A DNA stretch of 64,000 nt from Halomonas ventosae (GCF_004361885.1 NZ_SNWH01000011.1:1-64000); one strand, 5' to 3'. Positions 33,558 to 43,481 are shown, numbered from the stretch's first letter. Program-made: numbers and translations. The notes: generated from the letters alone by a model not told the origin.

Positions 33558-34886
33558 ATGAGCCACGTCTTCCATCGTCATCTGCATCAACACTACCCGA
33601 CCGCCGTGAGCGGCGAGGGCCCTTATCTTATCGATGCCGAGGGGCGCCGCTACCTGGATGCCTGCGGTGGCGCGGCGGTGTCCTGCCTGGGCCACAGCGA
33701 TGCCGGGGTGATCGAGGCGGTACGGGAGCAGGTCGGGCGGCTCGCCTACGCACACACCTCCTTCTTCACCAACGAGCCGATGGAGTCCCTGGCGGACTTC
33801 CTGGTCGCGCGGGCGCCGGAAGGGCTGTCGTCGGTCTACTTCGTCTCGGGCGGGTCCGAGGCGGTGGAGGCAGCGCTCAAGCTGGCGCGCCAGTACTTCA
33901 TCGAGCGGGACGAGCCCCAGCGCCAGTACCTGATCGCGCGGCGCCAGAGCTACCACGGCAACACCCTGGGGGCCCTCGCCACCGGCGGCAACGCCTGGCG
34001 GCGGCAGCAGTTCGAGCCGTTGCTGGTGCAGGTGAGCCACGTCAGTCCCTGCTACGCCTATCGCGACCAGGCGCCCGGCGAGACTCCGGAAGCCTACGGC
34101 GAGCGTCTGGCCGAGGAACTCGAGGCCGAGATCCAGCGCCTGGGGCCGCAGAGCGTGATGGCCTTCGTCGCCGAGCCGGTGGTGGGGGCAACCCTGGGGG
34201 CGGTTCCCTCGGTGCCGGGCTACTTCAGGCGGGTGCGCGAGATCTGCGATCGCCACGGCATCCTGCTGATCCTCGACGAGGTGATGTGCGGCATGGGTCG
34301 GACCGGCAGCCTGTTTGCCGCCGAACAGGAGGGCGTGGCCCCGGACCTGGCGACCATCGCCAAGGGCCTGGGCGCCGGTTACCAGCCGATCGGGGCGACC
34401 CTGGTCAGCGAGCCCATTCGCCGGGCCATCGCCGAGGGCTCGGGGTTCTTCCAGCATGGCCACACCTACATCGGTCACGCCACCGCCTGTGCCGCCGCCC
34501 TGGCGGTGCAGCGGGCCATCGAGGAGCGCGACCTGCTGTCATGCGTCGCGAGCCTGGGCGAGGGCCTCCAGCAGCGCCTGGAGGCGCGTTTCGGCGAGCA
34601 CCCCTATGTCGGCGACATCCGCGGGCGCGGGCTCTTTCGGGGGCTCGAGCTGGTGGCTGACCGCGGCGACAAGACGCCATTCGATCCGTCGCGCAAGCTG
34701 CATGCGGCAGTCAAGCGCACGGCCATGGACAAGGGGCTGATGTGCTATCCGATGGGCGGCACGCTTGACGGGCGGCGAGGCGACCATATCCTGCTCGCTC
34801 CGCCCTTCATCCTCGAGGAATCCCATCTGGACGAGATTGTCGATAAGCTCGACGCGACCCTGAACACAGTCTTCCACCACGCCTGA
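33558..34886 (+). CDS. Class III (PLP-dependent) aminotransferase
   Basis: A class III aminotransferase of 442 residues. It shows FVSGGSEAVEAALKLARQY (phosphate-binding), ILLILDEVMCGMGRTGSLFAAE (PLP-pyridine aspartate) and the Schiff-base lysine in TIAKGLGAGYQPIGATLV. The family includes omega-amino acid:pyruvate and 4-aminobutyrate transaminases; the substrate cannot be set from sequence. GAGG precedes the ATG. It is followed after 14 bp by a carboxymuconolactone-decarboxylase-like gene, suggesting a small catabolic unit. Confidence 0.88.
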   Translation: MSHVFHRHLHQHYPTAVSGEGPYLIDAEGRRYLDACGGAAVSCLGHSDAGVIEAVREQVGRLAYAHTSFFTNEPMESLADFLVARAPEGLSSVYFVSGGSEAVEAALKLARQYFIERDEPQRQYLIARRQSYHGNTLGALATGGNAWRRQQFEPLLVQVSHVSPCYAYRDQAPGETPEAYGERLAEELEAEIQRLGPQSVMAFVAEPVVGATLGAVPSVPGYFRRVREICDRHGILLILDEVMCGMGRTGSLFAAEQEGVAPDLATIAKGLGAGYQPIGATLVSEPIRRAIAEGSGFFQHGHTYIGHATACAAALAVQRAIEERDLLSCVASLGEGLQQRLEARFGEHPYVGDIRGRGLFRGLELVADRGDKTPFDPSRKLHAAVKRTAMDKGLMCYPMGGTLDGRRGDHILLAPPFILEESHLDEIVDKLDATLNTVFHHA

Positions 34887-34900
34887 CGGAGCTCAGTTCG

Positions 34901-35461
34901 ATGCCGATCGATTCCCGACTCTCCCCACTGGACGAGGCCACCATGGCACCCGATCAGCGCCGCGTGCTGGACGCTATCCTGAGTGGCCCCCGCGGCAATC
35001 TGGATGGCCCTTTCCTCGCCTGGATCCATAGCCCGAAACTGGCCGATCACGCCCAGCGACTCGGCGCCTTCTGCCGATACGGCACCCGGCTCGAGACGCG
35101 GTTGACGGAGTTGGCGATCCTGTTCACCGCCGCCTGGTGGCAGTCCCAGGCCGAATGGCAGATCCATGCCCCCATCGCCCGTGAGTCGGGGGTCAGCGAG
35201 GCGCTGATCGAGGCCCTTCAAACGGGTCGAGAACCGGCCTTCGAGCGCGATGACGAGGCGCTGGTCTATCGTCTGGGCAAGACGCTCTACACCACGCGTC
35301 GCGTCGATGACGCACTCTACGCCGAAGCGGTGGCGGCCTTTGGCGAGGCGGCGCTGGTCGAGCTGGTGGGGATCTTCGGCTACTACGCCCTGGTGGCCAT
35401 GACCCTTAATGTCTTCGAGGTGCGTCGCGACACCGCCCCCCTGCCGTTCGCCGAGCCGTGA
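34901..35461 (+). CDS. Carboxymuconolactone decarboxylase (AhpD-like) family protein
   Basis: A 186-residue helical protein with the CMD/AhpD fold: RLGAFCRYGTRLETRLTELAILFTAAWWQSQAEWQIHAPIARESGV and LVELVGIFGYYALVAMTLNVFEV. It lacks the CxxC of AhpD peroxidase partners, so a redox role is unlikely; related proteins decarboxylate or isomerise small ring compounds. GGAG precedes the ATG, and the gene is 14 bp after the aminotransferase. Its function with that enzyme is unknown. Confidence 0.85.
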   Translation: MPIDSRLSPLDEATMAPDQRRVLDAILSGPRGNLDGPFLAWIHSPKLADHAQRLGAFCRYGTRLETRLTELAILFTAAWWQSQAEWQIHAPIARESGVSEALIEALQTGREPAFERDDEALVYRLGKTLYTTRRVDDALYAEAVAAFGEAALVELVGIFGYYALVAMTLNVFEVRRDTAPLPFAEP

Positions 35462-35486
35462 CTTTTGCGGGCGGGTTTGATGTGTC

Positions 35487-37934
35487 TCAGGCGGCGTCAT
35501 GGCGCGCTACCTGGTGCTTGCCGGTGGCGAATGCGTCGTAGGCGAAGTCGTCCACGCTGAGCAGCTCGAGCACCTCGGCCTCGCGCTCGCGCATGAAGCT
35601 GGCGTCCTCCTCGGAGATCAGTCCCTTCTCCAACGCGGCCTCCACCTTCTGCTCGGGGTGCAGGGCGTGTGCCGGCAGCTCGCCCTTGGCATGGGCCTTC
35701 TGGACCTGGCGGTAGAGTTTTTCGGCGCGCTCCTGGCTGGCCAGCAGGGCGTTGTAACGGGCCAGCGGGTTGTCGCGGCTGCCGTCGTTCTCCTGCCAGG
35801 TGACATCCAGCAGGTAGTGGCGCAGCGCCGTGTCGCGGGAGACGGCTTGGGCAATCTCGCGGGTCAGGTCATCCTGGGGGCGCTTCCAGCGGCGTCCGAG
35901 CGGCATCACGATGAGGCGCAGCAGCCGGCCCAGGGCACGGCTCGGCAGATTGTCGAACAGCTCGTCCAGGGCCTGTTCGGCGCGCCCCAGCAGGAAACGG
36001 CAGCCATAGTGCAGCAGGGCGGCCTCGCCCTCGACCTTGTCGCCCTCGTGCCACTGCTTGAGCGTCATCGAGGCAAGATAGAGGTTGGAGAGCACGTCGC
36101 CCAGGCGCGCCGAGAGCATCTCCCGCTGCTTGAGGGTCGAGCCGAGGCTCGCCATGGCGGCATCGGCGCACAGCCCGAAGCCGGCGGAGAGGCGGGCGAC
36201 ATCCCGGGCATAGGGCGCGGCGACCTCGTCGAAGGGCACGCCTGGCCGGCCGAGTCCCAGGCCCTGGGTGAGAGCACGGGCGGCGTTGCCGAAGATCAGC
36301 CCGGCATGGCCGAAGAAGGCGCGGTCGAAGGCTGGCAGGTTGTCGGCCTCCTTGGCGGCCAGCTCCTCGAGCACGTAGGGGTGGCAGCGGATCGCTCCCT
36401 GGCCGAAGATCATCAGGTTGCGGGTCATGATGTTGGCGCCTTCCACGGTGATGGCCACCGGGTTGGCACTGTAGCCTATTCCTAAGTAGTTGCGCGGCCC
36501 CAGGGTCACCGCCTTGCCGCCGTGGATGTCCATGGCGTCGCCGAGGATCTGGCGCTGGAACTCGGTGAGCTGGCTCTTGAGGATCGCCGAGGGCACCGCC
36601 GGCTTCTCGCCGTGGTCGATGGTGTTGGCCGTCTGGTAGACCGCGGCCCGGGAGACGTAGGCCAGCGCCGCCATGCGCGCCAGGGGCTCCTGCACCCCCT
36701 CCATCTCGGCCACCGGCACGTTGAACTGGCGACGGATACGGGCGAAGCCGCCGCTCCAGCCCAGGGCGTAGCGGGCGGTCCCGGTGGCGCCGGAGGGCAG
36801 GGTGATGCAGCGGCCGATGGAGAGGCACTCCACCAGCATCCGCCAGCCCTGGCCGATCATCTCGGGCCCGCCGATGATGGTATCGAGCGGCACGAAGACG
36901 TCCTTGCCCTTGATGGGGCCGTTGAGGAAGGGGCTGCCGATGGGGTGGTGGCGGCGGCCGATCTCCATGCCCGCGGTGTCGCGCGGAATCAGCGCCAGGG
37001 TGATGCCGCGATCGCTCTCCTCGCCCAGCAGGTGGTCGGGGTCGAAGAGCCGGAAGGCCAGGCCCACCACGCTGGCGATGGGCGCCAGGGTGATCCAGCG
37101 CTTCTCGAAGTTCAGGCGCAGGCCCAGCACCTGCTCGCCGTCGACCTCCTGCCGGCAGACCACGCCGGTATCGGGGATGGCCGTGGCGTCACTGCCGGCA
37201 CGGGGGCCGGTGAGGCCGAAGCAGGGGATCTCGCGTCCGTCGGCCAGCCTTGGCAGGTAGTGGTCCTTCTGTGCCTGGGTGCCGTACTTGAGCAGCAGCT
37301 CGCCCGGGCCCAGGGAGTTGGGTACGCCCACCGTGACCATCAGCATCTCGTTGATCGAGAGTTTCTGCAGGACCAGCGACTGGGCCTTGGCGGAGAAGCC
37401 AAGGCCGCCGTAGGCCTGGGGGATGATCATGCCGAAGAAGCCTTCGCGCTTGAGGTAATCCCACAGCGCCTCGGGCAGGTCGGCGAGCTCTTGGGCGATC
37501 TCCCAGTCGTTGCACATGCCGGCGGCCACGCTGCACTGGTGATCGAGGAAGGCTTGCTCCTGGGCCGTGAGCCCTTCGTCCCGGTAGGCGAGCAGTGCCT
37601 GCCAGTCGGGCTGACCGGTGAAGAGCTCGCCATCCCAGGCCACGCTGCCGGCTGCCAGCGCCACGCGTTCGGTCTCCGAGACGCGTGGCGCGACCTTCTT
37701 GAACAGGGTGAAGAGGCGCGGGGTAAGCCAGCGGACGCGCAGGGCGGGCAGGCCGGTCACGGCCACCAGCGCGGCCGCGAGCAACAGCACCACGCCCAGC
37801 AGCGAGGAGGCGAGGAGCAGGCTGGCCAGGCCGGTGACGGCGAGCAGGACCAGGGCGGGCAGGGCGCCCGCCTCGCGGCGCATTATCGCCAGCAGGCCGA
37901 CCACGGCCACGATCAGCAGGATCAGGGTGAGCAT
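35487..37934 (-). CDS. fadE: Acyl-CoA dehydrogenase FadE
   Basis: An 815-residue FadE, essentially the E. coli length (814). Residues 1-70 contain N-terminal hydrophobic segments that anchor it to the membrane. The acyl-CoA dehydrogenase core follows with MIIPQAYGGLGFSAKAQS, GLTGPRAGSDA and QILGDAMDIHGGKAVTLGPRNYLG, then the long FadE-specific C-terminal region. It catalyses the first step of fatty acid beta-oxidation. GGAG 7 nt before the ATG supports the start. A long inverted repeat about 30 bp upstream may bind a fatty-acid-responsive repressor. Confidence 0.96.
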   Translation of the reverse strand: MLTLILLIVAVVGLLAIMRREAGALPALVLLAVTGLASLLLASSLLGVVLLLAAALVAVTGLPALRVRWLTPRLFTLFKKVAPRVSETERVALAAGSVAWDGELFTGQPDWQALLAYRDEGLTAQEQAFLDHQCSVAAGMCNDWEIAQELADLPEALWDYLKREGFFGMIIPQAYGGLGFSAKAQSLVLQKLSINEMLMVTVGVPNSLGPGELLLKYGTQAQKDHYLPRLADGREIPCFGLTGPRAGSDATAIPDTGVVCRQEVDGEQVLGLRLNFEKRWITLAPIASVVGLAFRLFDPDHLLGEESDRGITLALIPRDTAGMEIGRRHHPIGSPFLNGPIKGKDVFVPLDTIIGGPEMIGQGWRMLVECLSIGRCITLPSGATGTARYALGWSGGFARIRRQFNVPVAEMEGVQEPLARMAALAYVSRAAVYQTANTIDHGEKPAVPSAILKSQLTEFQRQILGDAMDIHGGKAVTLGPRNYLGIGYSANPVAITVEGANIMTRNLMIFGQGAIRCHPYVLEELAAKEADNLPAFDRAFFGHAGLIFGNAARALTQGLGLGRPGVPFDEVAAPYARDVARLSAGFGLCADAAMASLGSTLKQREMLSARLGDVLSNLYLASMTLKQWHEGDKVEGEAALLHYGCRFLLGRAEQALDELFDNLPSRALGRLLRLIVMPLGRRWKRPQDDLTREIAQAVSRDTALRHYLLDVTWQENDGSRDNPLARYNALLASQERAEKLYRQVQKAHAKGELPAHALHPEQKVEAALEKGLISEEDASFMREREAEVLELLSVDDFAYDAFATGKHQVARHDAA

Positions 37935-37960
37935 GGAGTGACTCCGGTTATTGTGGAACG

Positions 37961-37990
37961 CAAGGATTCGAACAGACGTTTGAATTCTTG
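37961..37990 (-). promoter_or_regulatory. 30-bp imperfect inverted repeat upstream of fadE (PsrA/TetR-type operator candidate)
   Basis: Arms of 13 bp (37961-37973 and 37978-37990) match at 11 of 13 positions around a 4-bp centre AGAC. The core CGAAC-AGAC-GTTTG resembles the PsrA-type AAAC-N4-GTTT site of pseudomonads with one mismatch. It ends 27 bp from the fadE start codon, a position suited to repression. Confidence 0.5.
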
Positions 37991-38034
37991 CAGATTAGCC
38001 CACTTCAGTGCAACCGGCTAGTGCCCACGCAAAC

Positions 38035-38061
38035 GCCCCGCGCTGCAGGGCAGGGCGGGGC
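38035..38061 (-). terminator. Possible terminator downstream of betA
   Basis: A 7-bp GC stem GCCCCGC/GCGGGGC (38035-38041, 38055-38061). On the minus strand it is followed by GTTTGCG, so the T-run is weak. It lies 27 bp past the betA stop. Confidence 0.4.
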
Positions 38062-38087
38062 ACATGGGTGTCGAGGCACTGGCGCGG

Positions 38088-39785
38088 TCAGTCGAGGCGG
38101 CGCCGGGGCTCGCCGCGGGCCGGGGCATCGCCCGCCACGTAGTAGGGGGCATCCGAGCGTGGCAGCGGTTCGCGGCCGCGGATACGCTCGGCGATCTTCT
38201 CGGCCAGCATGATGGTCGGCGCGTTGAGGTTGCCGGTAGGGATCACCGGAAACAGCGAGGAATCGACCACCCGCAACCCGTCAATGCCATGCACTCGGCC
38301 CTGGCCATCCACCACCGTATCGTTGCCCTCGCCCATGCGGCAGCTGCCGCAGGGGTGATAGGCGGTCTCGGCATGGGACTTGATGAAGGCATCCAACTCG
38401 GCATCGGACTGCGCGTCCGGCCCCGGCGAGATCTCTCGGCCGCGGTAGGGGTCGAAGGCGGGCTGGGCGATGATCTCGCGGGTTAGGCGGATGGCATCGC
38501 GGAACTCCTGCCAGTCCTTGGCGGTGGACATGTAGTTGAACAGGATGCTTGGCGCAGCCTGGGGGTCCCGGGAGGTCAGGCGGATGCGCCCGCGGCTCTC
38601 GGAGCGCATGGAACCCACATGGGCCTGGAAGCCGTGCGCCTGGACGGCACTCTTGCCGTTGTAGCTGATGGCGATGGGCAGAAAGTGGTACTGCAGGTTG
38701 GGCCACGCTTCCTGATCGCTGGAGCGGATGAAGCCTGCCGCTTCGAACTGGTTGCTGGCCCCAATTCCCTTGCCGAACAGCAGCCACTCGAGACCGATCT
38801 TCGGCTGATTCCACCACTTGAGTGCCGGGTAGAGCGAGATCGGCTGGGTACACTCGTACTGGATGTACATCTCCAGGTGGTCCTGGAGATGGGCGCCGAC
38901 GTTGTCGTTGACCTGCACCGGCGCGATGCCGAACTCGTCGAGTACCGCCTTCGGCCCGATGCCGGAACGCTGCAGGATCTGCGGCGAGGCGATGGCCCCG
39001 GCGCACAGCAGCACCTCGCGGCGGGCGCGGGCCTGGCGTGGCTCGCCCTTGCCTTTGAGAAAGTAGCGCACACCCACGGCGCGCTTGTCCGCGAACTCGA
39101 TGACATCGGTGAGGGCATGAGTCTCGATGGTTAGGTTTGCGCGCCCCTTTGCCTGGTCGAGGTAGCCACGCGCGGTGGAGGCGCGCCGGCCTCTGTGGGT
39201 AACGAAGCGGTCCATGGGGCCGAAGCCCTCCTGCTGGTAGCCGTTGACATCCTCGGTCTGCGGGTAGCCGGCCTGCGTGCCCGCTTCGATGAAGGTGCGG
39301 TAGAGGGGGTTGTTGTCGTCTTTCGGTGTGGTGACCTCGATTGGCCCGCTATCGCCATGGTAGAGGTTGCCGCCGATGTCGCGTCGCTCGGACTTCTTGA
39401 AGTAGGGTAGGCAGTCGGCGTAGGTCCAGTCCTCGAGCCCCGGCGCCTTGGCCCAGTGGTCGTAATCCAGAGCGTTGCCGCGGATGTAGCACATGCCGTT
39501 GATCAGCGAGGAACCGCCCAGGCCCTTGCCGCGACCGCACTCCATGCGCCGGTTGCCCATGTGGGGTTCCGGGTCGGTCTCGAAGGCCCAGTTGTAACGC
39601 TTGCCCTGCAGCGGGTAGGCCAGGGCCGCTGGCATCTGGGTGCGGAAATCGAGGCGGTAATCGGGGCCGCCGGCCTCGAGCAGCAGGACGCTGACGCCCT
39701 CGTCCTCGGTGAGGCGAGTGGCCAGGACGTTGCCGGCGGAGCCGGCGCCGATGATGACGTAGTCGTATTCGCGGATTTGGGACAT
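38088..39785 (-). CDS. betA: Choline dehydrogenase BetA
   Basis: A GMC-family flavoprotein oxidase/dehydrogenase of 565 residues. The FAD-binding start [22 protein letters not shown] signature region [21 protein letters not shown] and the C-terminal catalytic block HPCGSCRMG with [12 protein letters not shown] are all present. It oxidises choline to betaine aldehyde at the membrane. Last gene of betI-betB-betA, starting 9 bp after betB; GGAGA precedes the ATG. Confidence 0.96.
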   Translation of the reverse strand: MSQIREYDYVIIGAGSAGNVLATRLTEDEGVSVLLLEAGGPDYRLDFRTQMPAALAYPLQGKRYNWAFETDPEPHMGNRRMECGRGKGLGGSSLINGMCYIRGNALDYDHWAKAPGLEDWTYADCLPYFKKSERRDIGGNLYHGDSGPIEVTTPKDDNNPLYRTFIEAGTQAGYPQTEDVNGYQQEGFGPMDRFVTHRGRRASTARGYLDQAKGRANLTIETHALTDVIEFADKRAVGVRYFLKGKGEPRQARARREVLLCAGAIASPQILQRSGIGPKAVLDEFGIAPVQVNDNVGAHLQDHLEMYIQYECTQPISLYPALKWWNQPKIGLEWLLFGKGIGASNQFEAAGFIRSSDQEAWPNLQYHFLPIAISYNGKSAVQAHGFQAHVGSMRSESRGRIRLTSRDPQAAPSILFNYMSTAKDWQEFRDAIRLTREIIAQPAFDPYRGREISPGPDAQSDAELDAFIKSHAETAYHPCGSCRMGEGNDTVVDGQGRVHGIDGLRVVDSSLFPVIPTGNLNAPTIMLAEKIAERIRGREPLPRSDAPYYVAGDAPARGEPRRRLD

Positions 39786-39794
39786 GGGGTCTCC

Positions 39795-41279
39795 TTAAAA
39801 TACCGACTCGAAGGGGCCCATCTCGATCTGCACCGATTTGCTCTGGGTGTAGTGGGCCAGGGTCTCGAGGCCGTTCTCGCGCCCCACGCCGGACTGCTTG
39901 ACGCCGCCCACCGGCATCTCGGCAGGAGATTCGCCCCAGGTGTTGATCCAGCAGATGCCGGCCTCCAGGCGGTGGATCACCCGATGGGCGCGGTTGAGGC
40001 GCTCGGTGAAGACGCCGGCGGCTAGGCCGTAGTGGGTGGCGTTGGCGCGGCGGACCACCTCCTCCTCGTCATCGAAGGTCAGCAGCGCCATCACCGGGCC
40101 GAAGATCTCTTCGCGCACGATGCGCATCTCGTCCGTGCAGTCGCTGAATACCGTGGGGGGCGCCCAGGCGCCCTCTTGCCATTCAATTCCGGCCCGTTGC
40201 CCGTCGCTCCAGTCTTCGCCGCCGGCCAGCAGCGTGGCGCCCTCCTGCTTGCCCAGGGCGATGTAGGAGAGCACCTTGGCCTGGTGCTCGAAGCTCACCA
40301 GGGGGCCGAAGTTGACGCTCGGATCCAGCGGGTCGCCGGCCTTGATGCGCGCCACCCGCTCGGCAATCTTCGTCGCGAAGGCGGTCTTGACGGCGCCTTG
40401 AACGAAGACCCGGGTGCCGTTGGTGCAGATCTGCCCGCTGGAGTAGAAGTTGGCCATCATGGCAGCATCGGCGGCACGGTCGAGGTCGGCATCGGCGAAG
40501 ACGATCAGCGGCGACTTACCGCCGAGCTCCATGGTCACCTCCTTGAGGGTGGAGCCGCCGGCGGCGGCCATCACCTTCTTGCCGGTGCCCACCTCGCCGG
40601 TGAAGGAGATCTTATCGATGCCGGGGTGGCCGGTCATCAGCGCGCCGACGCTGCCGTCGCCATGGATCACGTTGAACACGCCATCGGGCAGTCCCGCCTC
40701 GGTGAAGATCTCGGCGAGTCGCAGGGTGGTCAGCGGGGTAACCTCGCTGGGCTTGAAGACCACGGCATTACCGGCGGCCAGCGCCGGAGCGCTCTTCCAG
40801 CAGGCGATCTGTAGAGGGTAGTTCCAGGCGCCGATCGCGCCGATCACGCCCAGCGGCTCGCGACGGGTATAGACGAAGGAGTCCTCGCGCAGCGGAATCT
40901 GGCTGCCCTCGATGGCCGACGCCAGGCCGGCATAGTACTCGAGGACATCGGCACCGGTGGTGATATCGACCGCGGTTGTCTCGCTGATCGGCTTGCCGGT
41001 GTTGCGTGTCTCGAGCTCGGCGAGCTCGTCATTGCGTTCTCTCAAGAGCGCCACGGCGCGGTTGAGGGTGCGCCCGCGCTGCATGCCGGTCATCGCCGCC
41101 CAGGTCCGCTGGCCACGGCGAGCCGCCGCCACGGCGGCGTCCACATCGGCTTCGGCGGCCTGCTGCACGTCGGCCAGCTGCGAGCCGTCGAAGGGGTTGA
41201 TCACCGAGAAGGTCTCGCCGGAGGTGGCGGCGGTGTGACGGCCATCGATGTAAAGGGTCTGGGTCTCGAGAAATGCCAT
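39795..41279 (-). CDS. betB: Betaine-aldehyde dehydrogenase BetB
   Basis: An aldehyde dehydrogenase of 494 residues. The catalytic cysteine is Cys285 in [15 protein letters not shown] and the general base glutamate lies in [43 protein letters not shown] forms the NAD site. It converts betaine aldehyde to glycine betaine, the main compatible solute. The ATG at 41279 ([13 protein letters not shown]) has GGAG 8 nt upstream; an in-frame start 45 bp further upstream is not needed. It lies 16 bp after betI. Confidence 0.96.
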   Translation of the reverse strand: MAFLETQTLYIDGRHTAATSGETFSVINPFDGSQLADVQQAAEADVDAAVAAARRGQRTWAAMTGMQRGRTLNRAVALLRERNDELAELETRNTGKPISETTAVDITTGADVLEYYAGLASAIEGSQIPLREDSFVYTRREPLGVIGAIGAWNYPLQIACWKSAPALAAGNAVVFKPSEVTPLTTLRLAEIFTEAGLPDGVFNVIHGDGSVGALMTGHPGIDKISFTGEVGTGKKVMAAAGGSTLKEVTMELGGKSPLIVFADADLDRAADAAMMANFYSSGQICTNGTRVFVQGAVKTAFATKIAERVARIKAGDPLDPSVNFGPLVSFEHQAKVLSYIALGKQEGATLLAGGEDWSDGQRAGIEWQEGAWAPPTVFSDCTDEMRIVREEIFGPVMALLTFDDEEEVVRRANATHYGLAAGVFTERLNRAHRVIHRLEAGICWINTWGESPAEMPVGGVKQSGVGRENGLETLAHYTQSKSVQIEMGPFESVF

Positions 41280-41295
41280 GGTGAGTGAGCTCCAT

Positions 41296-41901
41296 TTAGG
41301 AAGGGGAGAGGGTATCTCGTGCATCGAGCAGGCGGTCGAGGTAATCCCGGGCTAGGCGGCGTGCCTCGTCGCTGTTCAGGCCTTCCAGAGTCAGGGCGCC
41401 GCGCAGCCACAGGCCATCGATCAGGGCGGCCAGTGCGCGGGCACAGGCACGCGCCTCGTCGCGAGGCATCAGGCGACGGAACTGGTGGCAGAGGTTGGCA
41501 TAGAGACGCCGGTCATTGACCTGCTGCAGCCGCGCCAGCCCCGGCTTGTGCATGCTGCTCGCCCAGAAGGCCAGCCAGGTCTTGGCCACCGGCCCGGTGA
41601 CCTGGCTGCGATCGAAGTTGCCGTCGATGATGGCGCCGATATGGTCCCTGGGGCTGCTGGTAGTGAGTGCGCCGCGCCGCGCCGCCACCGCCTCGCCCAG
41701 ATCGCTGAGGATGTGGCGCATGGTGGCCTCCAGCAGGCCATCTTTGCCGCCGAAGTAGTGGCTGATGATGCCGGCAGAGACGCCCGCATGGCGGGCGATG
41801 CGCATCACCGTGGCATCGGCCAGGCCGACCTCGTCGATCGCCGCCATGGTGGCCGTGATCAACTGCTGGCGGCGGATGGGTTCCATTCCAACCTTGGGCA
41901 C
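41296..41901 (-). CDS. betI: TetR-family transcriptional repressor BetI
   Basis: A TetR-type regulator of 201 residues. The start [15 protein letters not shown] matches BetI closely when translation begins at GTG 41901, which has AGGAG 9 nt upstream; an ATG at 41937 lacks this support. The helix-turn-helix is [35 protein letters not shown], and the ligand domain contains [26 protein letters not shown]. In E. coli it represses the bet genes and is relieved by choline. First gene of betI-betB-betA and divergent from the ChoX-type gene. Confidence 0.94.
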   Translation of the reverse strand: MPKVGMEPIRRQQLITATMAAIDEVGLADATVMRIARHAGVSAGIISHYFGGKDGLLEATMRHILSDLGEAVAARRGALTTSSPRDHIGAIIDGNFDRSQVTGPVAKTWLAFWASSMHKPGLARLQQVNDRRLYANLCHQFRRLMPRDEARACARALAALIDGLWLRGALTLEGLNSDEARRLARDYLDRLLDARDTLSPS

Positions 41902-41980
41902 CGTTGCAGGCTCCTGTCTGGGAAATTGATCTTGCAACCACCCGGTAGAGCGTGGTTAACATAGGCACAGCTTGCCATTT

Positions 41981-42006
41981 CTTTATTGATCGTTCAATTA
42001 ATAAAG
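41981..42006. promoter_or_regulatory. Probable BetI operator in the divergent bet/choX promoter region
   Basis: Ten-bp arms CTTTATTGAT (41981-41990) and ATTAATAAAG (41997-42006) differ from perfect symmetry at one position. Inside lies TTGATCGTTCAA, a TTGA/TCAA dyad like those bound by BetI. It is the AT-rich centre of the 184-bp divergent intergenic region, so one repressor could control both directions. Confidence 0.6.
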
Positions 42007-42085
42007 ATCTGGCAGACCAGCCCGTTGCCCGGTGCTGCTACTACCACCGCGGCGATACGGCATGTCACACAAGAGGAGTGCCTCC

Positions 42086-43051
42086 ATGCTTACCCGTTAC
42101 CTGAACCGCGGCCTGACTCTGGGGCTCGGGGCTAGCGCCTTGGGTCTTGCCATCTCGCCGCTGCAGGCCGCCGAACCCGAGAGCTGCGAGACCGTGCGTT
42201 TCGCCGAGGTCGGTTGGACCGATATCACCGCCACCACCGCGCTTGCCAGCGAAGTGCTGGAGGCGCTGGGCTACCAGGCCCGTGTCGATACCGTTTCGGT
42301 GCCGATTGCTTACCAAGGCTTGAAGAACGACGACTTCGACGTCTTTCTAGGCAACTGGATGCCCTCCATGGCATCGATCAGCGATCCTTACGTCGAGGAT
42401 GGTGATGTCGATCGCCTGGCAGCCAACCTGGAAGGTGCCAAGTACACCCTTGCGGTACCCCAGTATGTCTATGATGCCGGCGTCACCTCGGTGGCTGATC
42501 TCGATGAGCATGCCGAGCAGTTCGACAGCCAGATCCATGGCATCGAAGCCGGCAATGATGGCAACCAGTTGATCCAACAGATGATCGACGACGACGCCTT
42601 TGGGCTGGGCGACTGGAAGCTGATCGATTCCAGCGAGGCCGGCATGCTCGCCGAGCTGAGCGCCCGGGTGCCGGAGAAGCAGTGGATGGTGTTTTTGGGC
42701 TGGGAGCCGCACCCGATGAACACCAACTTCGACATAGCTTACCTGTTAGGTGCTGATGACTACTTCGGCCCAGACCTGGGGGGTGCCACCGTCTATACCA
42801 ATACCCGTGGAGGCTATGTGGAGGAGTGCCCCAATGTCGGCAGGTTACTGGAAAACCTCGAGTTTACCCTCGAGATGGAAAACCAGCTGATGGCCGAGAT
42901 CATGGACAAAGGCACCGATCCCCGCGACGCCGCCCGTGCCTACCTGCAGGCCAACCCTGAGGTTCTGGAGGTCTGGCTGGAGGGAGTCGAGACGCGAAAC
43001 GGCAAGCCCGCGCTGCCGGCGGTCAAGCGCGCCCTTGACATCGAGACCTGA
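42086..43051 (+). CDS. choX: Choline/betaine ABC transporter substrate-binding protein (ChoX/OpuAC type)
   Basis: A periplasmic binding protein of 321 residues. The signal peptide ends at PLQAAEPE, near residue 28. The mature part resembles ChoX: CETVRFAEVGWTDITATTALASEVLEALGYQ, LKNDDFDVFLGNWMPSM and AKYTLAVPQYVYDAGV. Aromatic residues (Trp, Tyr) in these stretches would form the box that holds the trimethylammonium group. Divergent from betI, which suggests choline-responsive control. The expected permease and ATPase (choW, choV) are not next to it; a tRNA cluster follows instead. AGAGGAG precedes the ATG. Confidence 0.88.
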   Translation: MLTRYLNRGLTLGLGASALGLAISPLQAAEPESCETVRFAEVGWTDITATTALASEVLEALGYQARVDTVSVPIAYQGLKNDDFDVFLGNWMPSMASISDPYVEDGDVDRLAANLEGAKYTLAVPQYVYDAGVTSVADLDEHAEQFDSQIHGIEAGNDGNQLIQQMIDDDAFGLGDWKLIDSSEAGMLAELSARVPEKQWMVFLGWEPHPMNTNFDIAYLLGADDYFGPDLGGATVYTNTRGGYVEECPNVGRLLENLEFTLEMENQLMAEIMDKGTDPRDAARAYLQANPEVLEVWLEGVETRNGKPALPAVKRALDIET

Positions 43052-43065
43052 GGACTCGCGCGGGC

Positions 43066-43094
43066 TTGCCATGCAGCGGGCCCGCGTGCATAAT
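43066..43094 (+). promoter_or_regulatory. Promoter of tRNA-Met (43137)
   Basis: -35 TTGCCA (43066-43071), 17-nt spacer, -10 CATAAT (43089-43094), giving a leader of about 36 nt. Confidence 0.5.
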
Positions 43095-43136
43095 CGCTCC
43101 GCGTTGCTCGGCTGCGGTCGGGCAAGCCGTTGATAA

Positions 43137-43213
43137 GGCTACGTAGCTCAGCTGGTTAGAGCACATCACTCATAATGATGGGGTCCCCTGTTCGAGTCAG
43201 GGCGTAGCCACCA
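43137..43213 (+). tRNA. tRNA-Met (anticodon CAT, elongator type)
   Basis: A 77-nt cloverleaf with acceptor GGCTACG/CGTAGCC, discriminator A and encoded CCA. The anticodon loop CTCATAA gives CAT. The acceptor and anticodon arm match E. coli elongator methionine tRNA. A second copy at 47625 differs in the T loop. Confidence 0.93.
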
Positions 43214-43225
43214 GGACAGACCTAA

Positions 43226-43261
43226 ACGCCCGCCAGGCCCTTCGCCCCGGCGGGCGTTTTC
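43226..43261 (+). terminator. Intrinsic terminator after tRNA-Met
   Basis: A perfect 9-bp stem ACGCCCGCC/GGCGGGCGT (43226-43234, 43249-43257) followed by TTTT. It separates tRNA-Met from the tRNA-Asn cluster. Confidence 0.8.
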
Positions 43262-43296
43262 GATCGGCGCCTGGCAAGGGGCACGATACCGGCCGC

Positions 43297-43324
43297 TTGA
43301 CCTGGCGCGCGCTATCCGTATACT
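43297..43324 (+). promoter_or_regulatory. Promoter of the tRNA-Asn cluster
   Basis: -35 TTGACC (43297-43302), 16-nt spacer, -10 TATACT (43319-43324), 21 bp ahead of the first tRNA-Asn. Confidence 0.6.
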
Positions 43325-43345
43325 ACGCCCCGTGCTTGAGGTCAT

Positions 43346-43421
43346 TCCCCGATAGCTCAGCTGGTAGAGCAAATGACTGTTAATCATTGGGTCGCAGGTT
43401 CGAGTCCTGCTCGGGGAGCCA
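43346..43421 (+). tRNA. tRNA-Asn (anticodon GTT), copy 1
   Basis: A 76-nt cloverleaf with acceptor TCCCCGA/TCGGGGA, discriminator G and encoded CCA. Anticodon loop CTGTTAA. First of three tandem asparagine tRNA genes. Confidence 0.95.
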
Positions 43422-43481
43422 GTATCGCTTATACAGCGAGGCTTACGTCGATTTATCACGCACATTGCGGCATGCGGTCAT

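Noticed and set aside
36522..38021. 499-codon plus-strand frame opposite fadE
   Set aside because: Antisense shadow of fadE in GC-rich DNA with no domain match.
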